The notes below the pieces were generated by a model, which was not told the origin of the DNA, searched no databases, and worked only from the letters and a program-made list of their open reading frames with translations. A DNA stretch of 64,000 nt, from NCBI GenBank assembly GCA_026874595.1, contig CM049311.1, positions 55,679,676 through 55,743,675 on the forward strand, written 5' to 3'. Shown here in pieces: positions 40,401 to 52,400 of this stretch (its first letter is position 1; every line of letters starts with the position of its first letter). The stretch comes from Sipunculus nudus (taxonomy: Eukaryota; Annelida; Sipuncula; Golfingiida; Sipunculidae). Made by a program: the position numbers and the translations under genes.

Positions 40401-43400
40401 TGAAGATATGAGGGTTAATATGTGAAAAGAAGTACAGACTGGAGCTGTGCAAAGGGGAAAGATCAGAGGTCAACATAAAATGGGGGTGCAGCAGTTCACA
40501 TGTGACCCAATCATAATTCTGAGTTTCACAAAATTTCTTTCCAGTGGTTACGGAGGAGTTCTCCAGAAACCTATACAGGGGCCGTGGTGGCAGTGGGCTG
40601 AAAAAACACAGTACCTGTAAACTCAATAATATACAGTTATCACTCCTTCAATACTATAGTCCATTTCATCCCCTCATGTCCACCTGTTTTTTGCTATGAA
40701 AATTTTTATTAGGTACATTTCAAGGGAAACAATTATAGTGTAGATGAGAGGATTACAGAACCTAATTTTCAATAAGGTAGCTAAATACCTACCTTATACC
40801 TTATTTGAGTAACAGAATTTTCTGAAAATATGAGAAATCAGTCTACATTTTACAACATATGAGACCCACTTATGGCGGTCAAGGTCATTGGTCACATGCA
40901 AAAAAAGCCTCAACTGACAGCTGCTGATTGGATGATCTCATGTAAACACTCTAAAAAAAATAACCAGGTAAAACAAAGATGGCTACTTATGGAGGGACAC
41001 ACCACATCTGCCAGATCATGATAAAGAGACTAAAATGTTGTGAAACATAAACGGTGGATTTATGGTAAAATTCTTAACTGCCATATTAGGTTGTCACTTC
41101 CATATGTTGTTTTCTTGGAAAATATTGAAAAATATAAACTTTTAAGTAAATTATCTACAAAAAACAGGTGGACAGCAGGTGGTGAAATGGACTATAAAGG
41201 CTCCATCAACATTCTGACAAGACCAACTTACTCTAATATTAAGTATTTCTGCTGACTCATATCAGTAGACAATAGTAATTGTCATCAGTGATGTTGTAAT
41301 GACATGAGAAACCACTGAAGATTTATCATACCCATCAAGAAATACTGCTCTAGATATAAAAACAGGTAACACAGTTTGTGTTCCACCTATCTTTCTGACA
41401 GACCTTTGACATTATTGTAGATGATAGAAATGCACCCAATTTAATCAACTATAAAGAAAAAATTACCAATCATCAATATAATTGATTAATAAGAACAAAA
41501 TTTATTCATATCTTGTAAGTAAAGGCTTAAAACTGATGGAACATGAAGGTAAAGAAGCTTATACTTACTCTATGAAGCAAACTGTAGAAAACTGCATTAT
41601 GTTAGGGTGATAATGCTAAGGATGTATAATGCTAAAGTGTAAAATGGTGGGTTGTATAGTGCTCATTCTCCTTTACATTTGTCTCTCGTTTAAAATATTA
41701 CATATATGATGTTCTAGTTCCTAAAATGCATAAAATTCACATTTATGAAGTCTTATTAGATTTGGGTCCATTACAATGGAAGACTCGAGGTACAAAAAAA
41801 ATCTCCAAGGAATGAACGAGTGAAAATTAAAATTGGCTTCGATATAACGGAAAACTCGAGTTCCAGATCTGAATGGACTTACATGAAACAAAACGAAGCT
41901 AGCCTCTACACTCAGTATCGTTATAACGAACTAGAGTGGCAGCCGTCAGGTCCAAGTTGCCCCAGTTGTTTGATCTTTGTTAAACCCAACCGATAATGAC
42001 CAGCTGATTAATACATGACCGGGCAGGTTTTCACAACCAGGTCAAAGTCGAGTGGTTATGTAACCGCTGTTTACTCCCTGTCTCGATCGAGTGCACCAGT
42101 GTTCACACCTCAGGTATTGCTTGATTAGTTAGTGAGATAGAGGTCAAATTGTTTGGTTAATAACCTCCTTAAGTACCTCATTAACTGAGAATCAAAAGAT
42201 TCCATAAAGTATGTTTAGCCAAACAACTATGACACACCATATAATAAAGTATGTTTAGCCAAACAACTATGACACACCATATAATAAAGTATGTTTAGCC
42301 AAACAACTATGACACACCATATAATAAAGTATGTTTAGCCAAACAACTATGACACACCATATAATAAAGTATGTTTAGCCAAACAATTATGACACACCAT
42401 ATAATAAAGTATGTTTAGCCAAACAACTATGACACACCATATAATAAAGTATGTTTAGCCAAACAACTATGACACACCATATAATAAAGTATGTTTAGCC
42501 AAACAACTATGACACACCATATAACTAGATATTTCTTGGCACCGCAGGTGCCATAGTATCGCCAGACAATTAATCCCCCCCCCTTTAAGAATAGGCCCCC
42601 TATCTTCAGCAACAATTAATATCAGACCACACTCATAAAAAAGGTCATTCTCATAGAAAAGGTCATGATCCAAATTTCAATATACATCATCCCCTAACCT
42701 ATGTCTATGTATATGCAAGAAATCTGTCCATTAGTTTTTGACTTATAATGCTCACAATACTGTTAAGTGGCAATGATGGGGTATTAAACGGCACGAAAAC
42801 AAGTAAAAGAATAACAGGTGGCACCACCTGTTTCCCGTTCATGACAACACTATCCAAAATCTTCGTTCAAGTTGATTTTTGGACCAATCAATGCATCCCT
42901 TATTGAGAAATTAATGATTTTGTGTGATTTTCACCATATTTGGCAATATTCAAGGTCAAGGCCACTCATTGGAAAGGTCATGACCCCTATTCAAATAAAC
43001 ATTATCCCATAACCCATGTCTATGTATATGCATAATATGAAAGAAATCTGTCCATTAGTTTTTGACTTATAATGCTCACAGGTTATAAATGTACTGTTAA
43101 GTGGCAATGATGGGGTATTAAACGGCACGAAAACAAGTAAAAGAATAACAGGTGGCGCCACCTGTTTCCGGTACATGACATTACTATCCAAGATCTTCAG
43201 TCAAGTTGATTTTTGGACCAATGCATGCATCCCTTATTGAGAAATTAATGATTTTGTGTGATTTTCACCATATATATGGCAATATTCAAGGTCAAGGCCA
43301 CTCATTGGAAAGGTCATGACCCCTATTCAAATAATCATTATCCTATAACCCATATCCATGTATATGCATAATATGAAAGAAATTTGTCCATTAGTTTTTG

Positions 43401-46400
43401 ACTTATAATGCTCACAGTACTGATAAATGGCAATGATGGGGTATTAAACGGCACAAAACAAGTAATAGAATAACAGGTGGCGCCACCTGTTTCCCGTACA
43501 TGACAATACTTTCCAAGATCTTCGAACATGTTGATTTTTGGACCAATGCATGCATCCCTTATTGAGATATTAATGATTTTGTGTAATTTTCACCATATAT
43601 GGCAATATTCAAGGTCAAGGCCACTCTAATAGGAAAGGTCATGACCCCAATTTATATATACATCATCCCATAACCCATGTCTATGTATATGCATAATATG
43701 AAAGAAATCTGTCCATTAGTGTTTGACTTATAATGCTCACAGGTTATAAATGTACTGTTAAGTGGCAATGATGGGGTATTAAAATGCACGAAAACAAGTA
43801 AAAGAATAAAGGTGGCACACCTGTTTCCGGTACATGACATTACTATCCAAGATCTTCGGTCAAGTTGATTTTTGGACCAATGCATGCATCCCTTATTGAG
43901 AAATTAATGATTTTGTGTGATTTTCACCATATATGGCAATATTCAAGGTCAAGGCCACTCTCATAGGAAAGGTCATGACCCCAATCTAAATAAACATCAT
44001 CCCATAACCCATATCTATGTATTTGCATAATATGAAATAAATCTGTCCATTAGTTTTTGACTTATAATGCTCACAGTACTGTCAAGTAGCTATTTTGGGG
44101 ATATTAAACGGCATGAAAACAAGTAAAGAATAATAGGTGGCGCCACCAGTTTCTGGAACATGACAACCCTATCCATGATCTTCGATCAACTTGATTTTGG
44201 GATCAATGCATGCATCCCTTATTGAGATATTTAAGAATTTGTGTGATTTTCCCCAAAATTGAACCTATTCAAGGTCAAGGTCACTCTCCTAGTTGAGGTC
44301 ATGACCTCATTTTAAATAGGCGTCGTCCTCTCACCCATATCTATACATATACCATGTTTGGTAAAGATCCGTGAAATATTTTTTGAGTTATTGTGTCCAA
44401 AAGAAATCTCTGCGGCGGCGGCGGCGGCGGCGGCGCGACCGTGCCTAAACCATAGTATCTCCAGACTATGTCTGGCGATACAATAAAATATATTTAGCCA
44501 AACAACTATGACACACCATATAATAAAGTATGTTTAGCCAAACAACTATGACACACCATATAATAAAGTATGTTTGTTTAAGTAGCTTTGTAAAATTAGG
44601 TATAATTTAGATAAGATCTCACTCCGATGACCATATTCAGACTGTCAGACTCGCTACACAAATTATGCCACAATATTCAGGATGGATCAACTAAGAAACA
44701 AACAAGGCCTAGAGGCCTAATGCGAACCTGTGCAATTGGATATACACCAGGTATAATAATTCAATGTTTGACCATCCCTTTCCAAGTACATGTGTAACAT
44801 GTATATGAACAATGGAAGTACTAAACATTTTGAACAAGAAACAATTACACAAACATCACTGCTGAAATTCTGGCATAGGTTCACACAACACAAAAACAAG
44901 GGACCTATGGGTCTCGGCGCTCAGCTGTTATATGTGATAAAAAAATATGATTTAGAAATGAGGCACATGCTGGTTTTGTGGGGTAATAAATATAAGCTGT
45001 ATTATGAGTTGTTGTTGTTTAGCTTATGTATGATTTTGATAGTACCTTTGGAGACAGGGAAGAGGATTGATTTCATTTATTTTATTAACAAATGGAGTAC
45101 TACTGTCACACAGATTTTGACTTGGCCATATAACTTATAAGCAGAACATATTATATTTATATTATATTAGGAATCTAGATAACTATTATCAACTGCATCT
45201 TTGTCTATCATTAAGTTCCTTCATATGATCCTTAATGATTAGTAATGAATAATATGATTTACCTTTTTATCATTAAAATTGAACTGAAAAATACCATAGG
45301 TGACTGCATGGTGTTATTTGGAATACATGACATTCTATCCATCCATACAAGATTCTTATATCATCAGTAACTGCAAGTTAATTTCCTGTTATTATAAACT
45401 AACAAATTCCTTTTCTATTTTTCTTTAATTTGTTATTAAAAACTAATAAAAATTTATTAATTTATTGTTTATTGTTATGCTGTTGGTTAAAACTACTAGA
45501 TGAGTTGGGTTGGACACCTGGATCGACTGTGGCTGGCCATAAGCTGCCAGGCTGCCCCAGTGTATGTCTCACCTCAAGCATGCATAATTTGCTGAAAGTT
45601 CAACAATGTCAACATACAGGTGACTTAAGAGGGGCTGGAGAGAGTCAAGGTCTGACATGGTCTCATAAAAACAATAATAAAAGCTACAATTTTTGGCCAA
45701 TTTCTTTCAGCTTTCTAAACTAAAAAGCTGAAATCCTTATGTGTGCAAGATATGAAAATTATATCAACAGTGCTCACAGGAAACAAACGTGTGTCACAAA
45801 GTGCCTAGTGACTGTACACCTTTTCAGGTTTTTTTTTGACACAGTGTGGCATGCGTGATATCAAACAGCCTTTCAGACCCCCAACTCCTTGTTTTTGTTT
45901 CCTTAAGCAATACCTGGGGAATTCCCCTTTAGAATTCATTCAGGCAGAACCTTCATTTAGTGAGTGTTCTGTTCTGGTCCCTATTGTAAAGCCTTGTGAA
46001 TAGGCCCGTCTTGTTACAGTAACTTTCAAAAGACCACAATTAGCTGTCAATACTGGTTATTGGGTAGAAAATTTGTGGAGGCAAACCTTGACCAATGATA
46101 ATTCAGTTGGCCAGAGATCCCCAGAGGAGAGAGACCTGTGATACCGAGCTGGACAATGACTAAAAGCCTATATGGCAGGAGGTCTCTCTAAAACTGATAA
46201 GCCAACTCTGAGAACACTGAAACTAGATGAATATAGAGGTACCTCATGAACTCTTAATATTATTTGTTATTTGCCTGAGACGACCCTTCTTCCCAGTGCA
46301 GCCCAGGATGGTTTGGTGCTGTGTGTGTGAACACGTGGGCACAACTATATTGTGGTTCCTGATGGTATGGCATAACTGGCAGGATACACATGGTGAGTCT

Positions 46401-49400
46401 CCACTAATAAGTTCTTTCACCAAACCAGTAGAGAGCATTTATTGTGGTCTGCAGAGTAAAGATTGTGAAGTTTAAGTATAACCTGTGTAAAGCAAAACCA
46501 GATGTTATTGTAATTGTTGAGCCCATAATCCAAGGGGAATCCATTGAAGTATAACTTGTGTAAAGCAAAACCAGATGTTATTGTAATTGTTGAGCCCATA
46601 ATCCAAGGGGAATCCATTGAGTATTTTTATATAAATCTCCTGGAAACTGTTTTATATTTAGTACATTTTTTGTCCATTCTAACAAAGAGGCATAACATTT
46701 CTCCTTCTCTAAAGCTGTATTTCATTGTTTCCCTTCATTCTAGTAAAAGAACGCATTTCATTGTTTTATAGGTATGAGTCTTGGTACATGTGCCCCTTAG
46801 AGCTGCCACTAGAGCGCAAAAATCCTCCCCAACTTGGTGACAGATCTGAGGAATGTCTCTGCTGATGTCCGGACATTGTGGACAATTATTAACACTCTCA
46901 CGTTTCTAGCTAAACTTGGACTATATGCCACTCAGCATTTATATATATCCTTCTTGTATATAGTTAATAAATTTATTGTTATATTCTCCAAGACGTTTGG
47001 TATCAATGCATGTGTATGTGTCTAGTCATGTGTCCATGCTGAAAGAATTCTGGGCAAGGTCCGACCCAGTCTGACCTTGACAACGTGCTATGGTCAAAGT
47101 TGGGCAAAATTTAAGGTACTTATTTTATATTTATACTAATAACTTATAAAATTTGAAAAAATCAGAACTAATTTTGGGTATTCAATTGAATCTTGTTTAT
47201 ATAATGTTACATGCCTGACAAAAAATCTCTAGCTTCAGCAAACCCCTTGTTTAGGGAGTAAATATATTTCTTGATTTTTTACAAAGTGCATTATGTTTGG
47301 GCCCATAACTTAAAACAATTACACAATACTGACATCATTTCTGGCATGTGCATAGAAAATGTATAGAAAAAGATGTATATTATAAATGATTAAAGTCAGA
47401 TCAGTAGTTTTGATATTAGGCAGTCTTGAAGTGTAACAATGGGTTTGTAATGGAAAAACAAAGTTTTTCATTATTATCTCAAAGGTATTAAGTCCTAGTG
47501 ACAAAATTCTTGGCATGGTAGGGGATTTTGGAGACATCTAATTGTATGCCAAATTTTAAGAACTGAGATCTGAAGCTGGGGAGCTGAGCTATTTCAAACT
47601 GCATAACACTACCTTGATGTAAACAATATGTTACATGGTGCTTGAAAACTTGAATACAATCTACAGTTTTTGATCAATTGCTTTCAAATTTTTGGTGTTA
47701 ACAGACAAAATAATAACAAAAACATGCTGTGAAAATTAAATCCACAGTACTTACAGGAAAAAAACGTGCCACGGTCAAAGTTGGGCAAAATTAAAGGTAC
47801 AAATTTTTTATTTTTGTTAATATTCAAAAAATTTAAAAGATTTTGATCTAATTTTGGTCATACAATTTAATTTTGATTAATTAAAGTTATATAATTGTGA
47901 AAAAGTCCATAGCTTTAACATAAGTGATCAAATATCTTTCCTAATTTTTTACAAAATGCATTATGTTTAATGCGTTATATAATACAGACATAATTTCTGG
48001 CATGTATATAGGAACTATATAGAGGAATATTTATGGTAATATGAGGAAAAACGAATGAGTGGTTTTGATATTAGGCAGTCCTGAAGTGTTAAAATAGGTT
48101 TTTAATAAACAAGGGACCTATGGGTCACGGCGCTCAGATGTGTTTATAAGAAAAACAAATATGATTTTGAAATGAGGCACATGCTGGTTTTGTGTGGAAA
48201 TAAATATAAGCTGTATTATGAGTTGTTGGTGTTTAGCTTATGTATGATTTTGATAGTTTCTTTGGAGACAGGGAAGAAATTGATTTCATTTATTTTATTA
48301 ACAAATGGAGTGCCACTGTCATACAGTTTTTGACTTGGCCATATAACTGATAAGCAGCACATATAAGATAAAGAGTTTAACTATTTATTAAAATTTAATA
48401 AAAAATATTGTGCCAAATATAATTTTTATTAAAAATAATAAGAGAATCATTTGATTTTTTTAATAAAATATGACTGAAATGATTATTAAAATAATATTAT
48501 AGAATATATTCATGAATGCATTCATGAATACATTTTGAAAGTATTTGCACTGGTATTCAAATACTTTCATTTTTACCTGAATTCCCATTCTTATGCAAGA
48601 AATTTTATAATGGAGTACATATTCATATTCATATTCATATACATTTGCCAAGTATTTGCACCATGTCTGGTATTTATTCAGTTTTAGCCAAACAATGATG
48701 TTGAGAATCCAGAATATAAACAAAGGACCCATGGGTCTACAACCAGCTTAAGTTTGAAATTTTTGCAAATGCAAAATATGAAAAATATTCTATTGTAATG
48801 TTTTTTATTTATATAAGCATATGAGAAGCTAAAAAAGGAAAGGGCCCTCCAACTTGGTTATAGTAAAATTCTCAATATATGATTGCAAACTAATACTCTG
48901 ACAAGACTGTCATGAAGAAAAACAGTAAAAGTTTTGAGATACTGTGATGCATATGAAAAATTTGCAGATGGACAGGCAAGTGGACAGAATGAACTAATAC
49001 CTTCATTTCACTTTCAAGGGAATAATGCATTTAAGTTTATATATAACAACATGGCATCTACTAAATTATTCCTTGAATCCCTATTAAAAAGTTTTGCACA
49101 TTGGAGTTTTCAGTACATGCTTAATTTTATTCACCGAAATAAAATAAAAGATTCAGTACATTTGATAGAATAAAAACATCTTTTCAAATAAAGTATACAC
49201 ACTGTTGGTTGAATGAGGGACAAACAATATCATTATGCTAATTACAATCTCAGCTATAATTAATTACTGGAATTAATAGTCAATTTCACACCTGGTGAAG
49301 TTTTACTCTTCTGAAGTAAAGCATTACTTATCTGATGAACATCCACACTTTCATAGCAATACATCACTTTGTGGACACAATTAAATGTGCACTTGAATCA

Positions 49401-52400
49401 TTGTAACCCTGGTGGTACAATACAAAATCTAAAATGTAGCATGTCCAAGAATAAAATAAAATACAGAAAATTATAACATCTAGTTTATGCACCAGCTGGG
49501 GGGGGGGGGGTGAGTGCAGGGCAGAGGGGAAGCCTGCTAGTAGTGGCCAAGCTGGGCCAAGGCAAGCTGCCTGGGGTGGGTTACATAATGCAAGTGAAGG
49601 CTGTACTACTAGGTGGGCCAGATGTAAACAACACTTGACATGGTGTATGAAAACTTGAATAAAAGCTACTCTTTTCAAACAATTTCTTTGAAATTTCAGA
49701 TTTTAAAAGATTAAATCCTTATGTATATATGCTGTGAAAATAAAATCAACAGTACTTACAGGGAAAAAACGTACCACGGCCAAATTTGGACAAAATTTAA
49801 GGTATTGACTTTTTATTTATGCTAATAACTTGAACAATTTGCAAAATTCAGATCTAATTTTGGGTAAACAATTGAATCTTGATTAAATAAAGTTATATTC
49901 CTGACAAAAAGTCTCCAGCTTCAGCAATTCTCATGTTAGGTGAGCAAATATATTTCCTGATTTTTAAAAAATTGCATTATATTTGGGCCTATAACTTCAA
50001 AATAATACCCAATACTGACCTAATTTTTGGTATGTGCACAGAAAATGTATGGAAGAATATGAATACTAAATCTGATCAAAAACAGATCAGTGGTTTTGAT
50101 ATTAGGCAGCCTTGAAGTGTAACAATGGCTTTTTTATGGAAAACAGATTTTTCCTTAATATCTCAAAGGAACGAAGTTCTAATGACCCAATTTTTGGTAT
50201 GGTAGGAGATTTTGGGGACATCTAATGGTATGCAGAATTTTGGATTCGTAGGTCCAACAGTTTTAAAACGTGCCCTGTTAACAGACGGACAGCCGGACGG
50301 CCGGACGGACAACGGACAAAGGACCACGACTATAGCTCAGATGACTTATAGTCAGCTGAGCTAAAAATTGAGTTTTTTCCTTAATTTCTAAAAGGAACAT
50401 AGTCGCAAAGACCCAGTTTTCGGCTTGGTAGGAGATCTTGGGGACATCTAGCATTATGCCGAATTTTGGATTCCTAGGTCTTACGGTTTCAAAACGTGCC
50501 ACATCTACGGACGGACGGACAGACAGACGGGCGACGGACAATGGACCACGACTATAGCTCTGATGACTTAGTCAGCTGAGCTAATGATTGTAGCTGGCAC
50601 CACCAGTCTTGCATACAACAAAGCTATCAGAGATATATATATGTATGCCCAATTTCAGAATGACATGTCAAACCAATCCTGGGAAATAAGCAGGGACATA
50701 CACTGTGCAAAAATTATTGTAGGTGGCGCAACCAGTCTTGAACATGACAAGCTATCCAAAATGTATAAATATACCTTATTTCAGGCTGATATACCAAATT
50801 CCTCCGTAGAAACAAGCAGGCACATACACTGTGCAAAAGTCATTGTAGGTGGCAACACCTGTCTTGTGAATGAGAAAGCCATCAAAGATGCATCCACAGG
50901 TCAAAATATTAGGCCAATACACCCAACTTCCCTTGAGTTTGATGCACTGGGCTGACCAGGCTTAGGTGAAAAAGGCAGTTGCCTTGAGTGAACTGTGACA
51001 AATTGCTGGCTCAAGCTATCGCACTGAGTGAACTCTTGACCTGTGCCTGGCTAGAATGAGTGAACCTCTGACTTGCACCTGGCTGCACTGAGTGAACTCT
51101 TGACCTGTTGCATAATCTGACACAGTTGAAGTCTGCCAAAGTTATAAATAGATCCAGACTGACCTTTGGGGCCAAATCTGATGCAGTGGGCAGTCTGGCA
51201 AAGCTATAAATAGAATGCAGCTACTGCACTGAGTGAACTCTTGACCTATACCTGGCTGCACTAAGTGATGCTGATAAACTGGTGCCAGGCTAGATATAAC
51301 AGCATCACACAGCTAACATATATAGTAAAATGAATCAATTCAATCTCCATATTTCAGCCAAAAATCATTCATGTGGAACCATTAATGACAATAATCATAA
51401 GAATTACTGTACGGATTATTCTTGTAAAATATTTAACAAACTGGCTTCAGTGGCAACAGTCGAAAAAGTTTCGCAGGTTTATAACTCATGCAGGAAGATA
51501 CAGCAAACTGGCTAAGTTCAGCTTCCCGTAACTCAGTCAAAAAGCACTGAACCAAAACCACTTGAACAAACTTGAATTATCAACATCTGAGGATTTAATG
51601 TGTGAGATTTAAGAAATTGGCCCAGTGGTTTTTGAGAAGAAGATCTTTGTATCCCACTGAACTAAAATGGGTTGTTATGGCATATGACTAAATTCAGCTT
51701 CCCATAACTTAGCCAAAAGTCACTGAACAGAGACCATTTGAACAAACTTCAGAAAGCACTACCCTAGGATCATTTCTGTGCAATATTAAACATTTTGGCC
51801 ATATAGTTTCAGAGAATTGTTTGTAGCCGTCAGTGTGATACAGGCACTGATGACCCCTGTACAAAAAAAGGCCGATGCAGGTGGCGCCACCAATATCTCA
51901 ATTTCAGATATGAATCATGTGACCAACATTGGCATAAAATTTGGTGATGATAGCTCCAGCCGTTTCTGAGATTGTAATTTTACTATGCTTTTTTGGACAG
52001 TTGACTAAGTTCAACTTCCTGTAACTCGGCCAAAAATCTCCGAACTGGAACCATTCAAACAAACTTGAATAAGATAGTTCCAGGGATCATTTCTGTGAAA
52101 TATAGGACAATTTGGCTGGACAGTTTCGGAGAAGAAGATTTTTAAAGCTTTTTTAGCTTTTTCCCTATAAAATCTAAGAAAATGCAGTAAGAAAAAAAAA
52201 TAAACAAAATCTGATATAGTTTTTTAGATGACTGATTATTTGCAAAAATTTTGGTGATTCTAGCTCCTGCCATTTTTGAGATAGCTATGGGTAACGTACA
52301 GACGACGCATGACACATGACGGATGACCCCGCACCATCGCATAAGCTCACAGGTTCACTAAAAAACAAAGAAGAAAAGCCAGTGACCTTGTGACCTGGAG

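Larger units (their letters stand above)
44893..50583 (+). mobile_element. family A element in POPDC intron 2, split by nested insertions (copy A4)
   Basis: The native pieces are 44893-45791, 47083-48106 and 50363-50583. The start is ACAAGGGACCTATGGGTC, then GGCGCTCAGCTG. The break at 48106 (TTTTTAATAA) resumes at 50363 (AAAAATTGAG), which together rebuild the uninterrupted A2 sequence near 18172. It ends with GGACGGACAGAC repeats (50508-50530) and a stem-loop (50556-50583). Inserts are a solo LTR and further A copies. Confidence 0.75.

Noticed and set aside
42206-42524. Regular 40-bp repeats considered as a CRISPR array
   Set aside because: Units are identical head to tail with no variable spacers, and the genome is clearly animal. 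It is a satellite.
46227-46475. Possible Tc1-type transposase fragment (MVWCC...CEHVGTT)
   Set aside because: The similarity is short and lacks catalytic motifs. The stretch lies inside a sequence better explained as a solo LTR.
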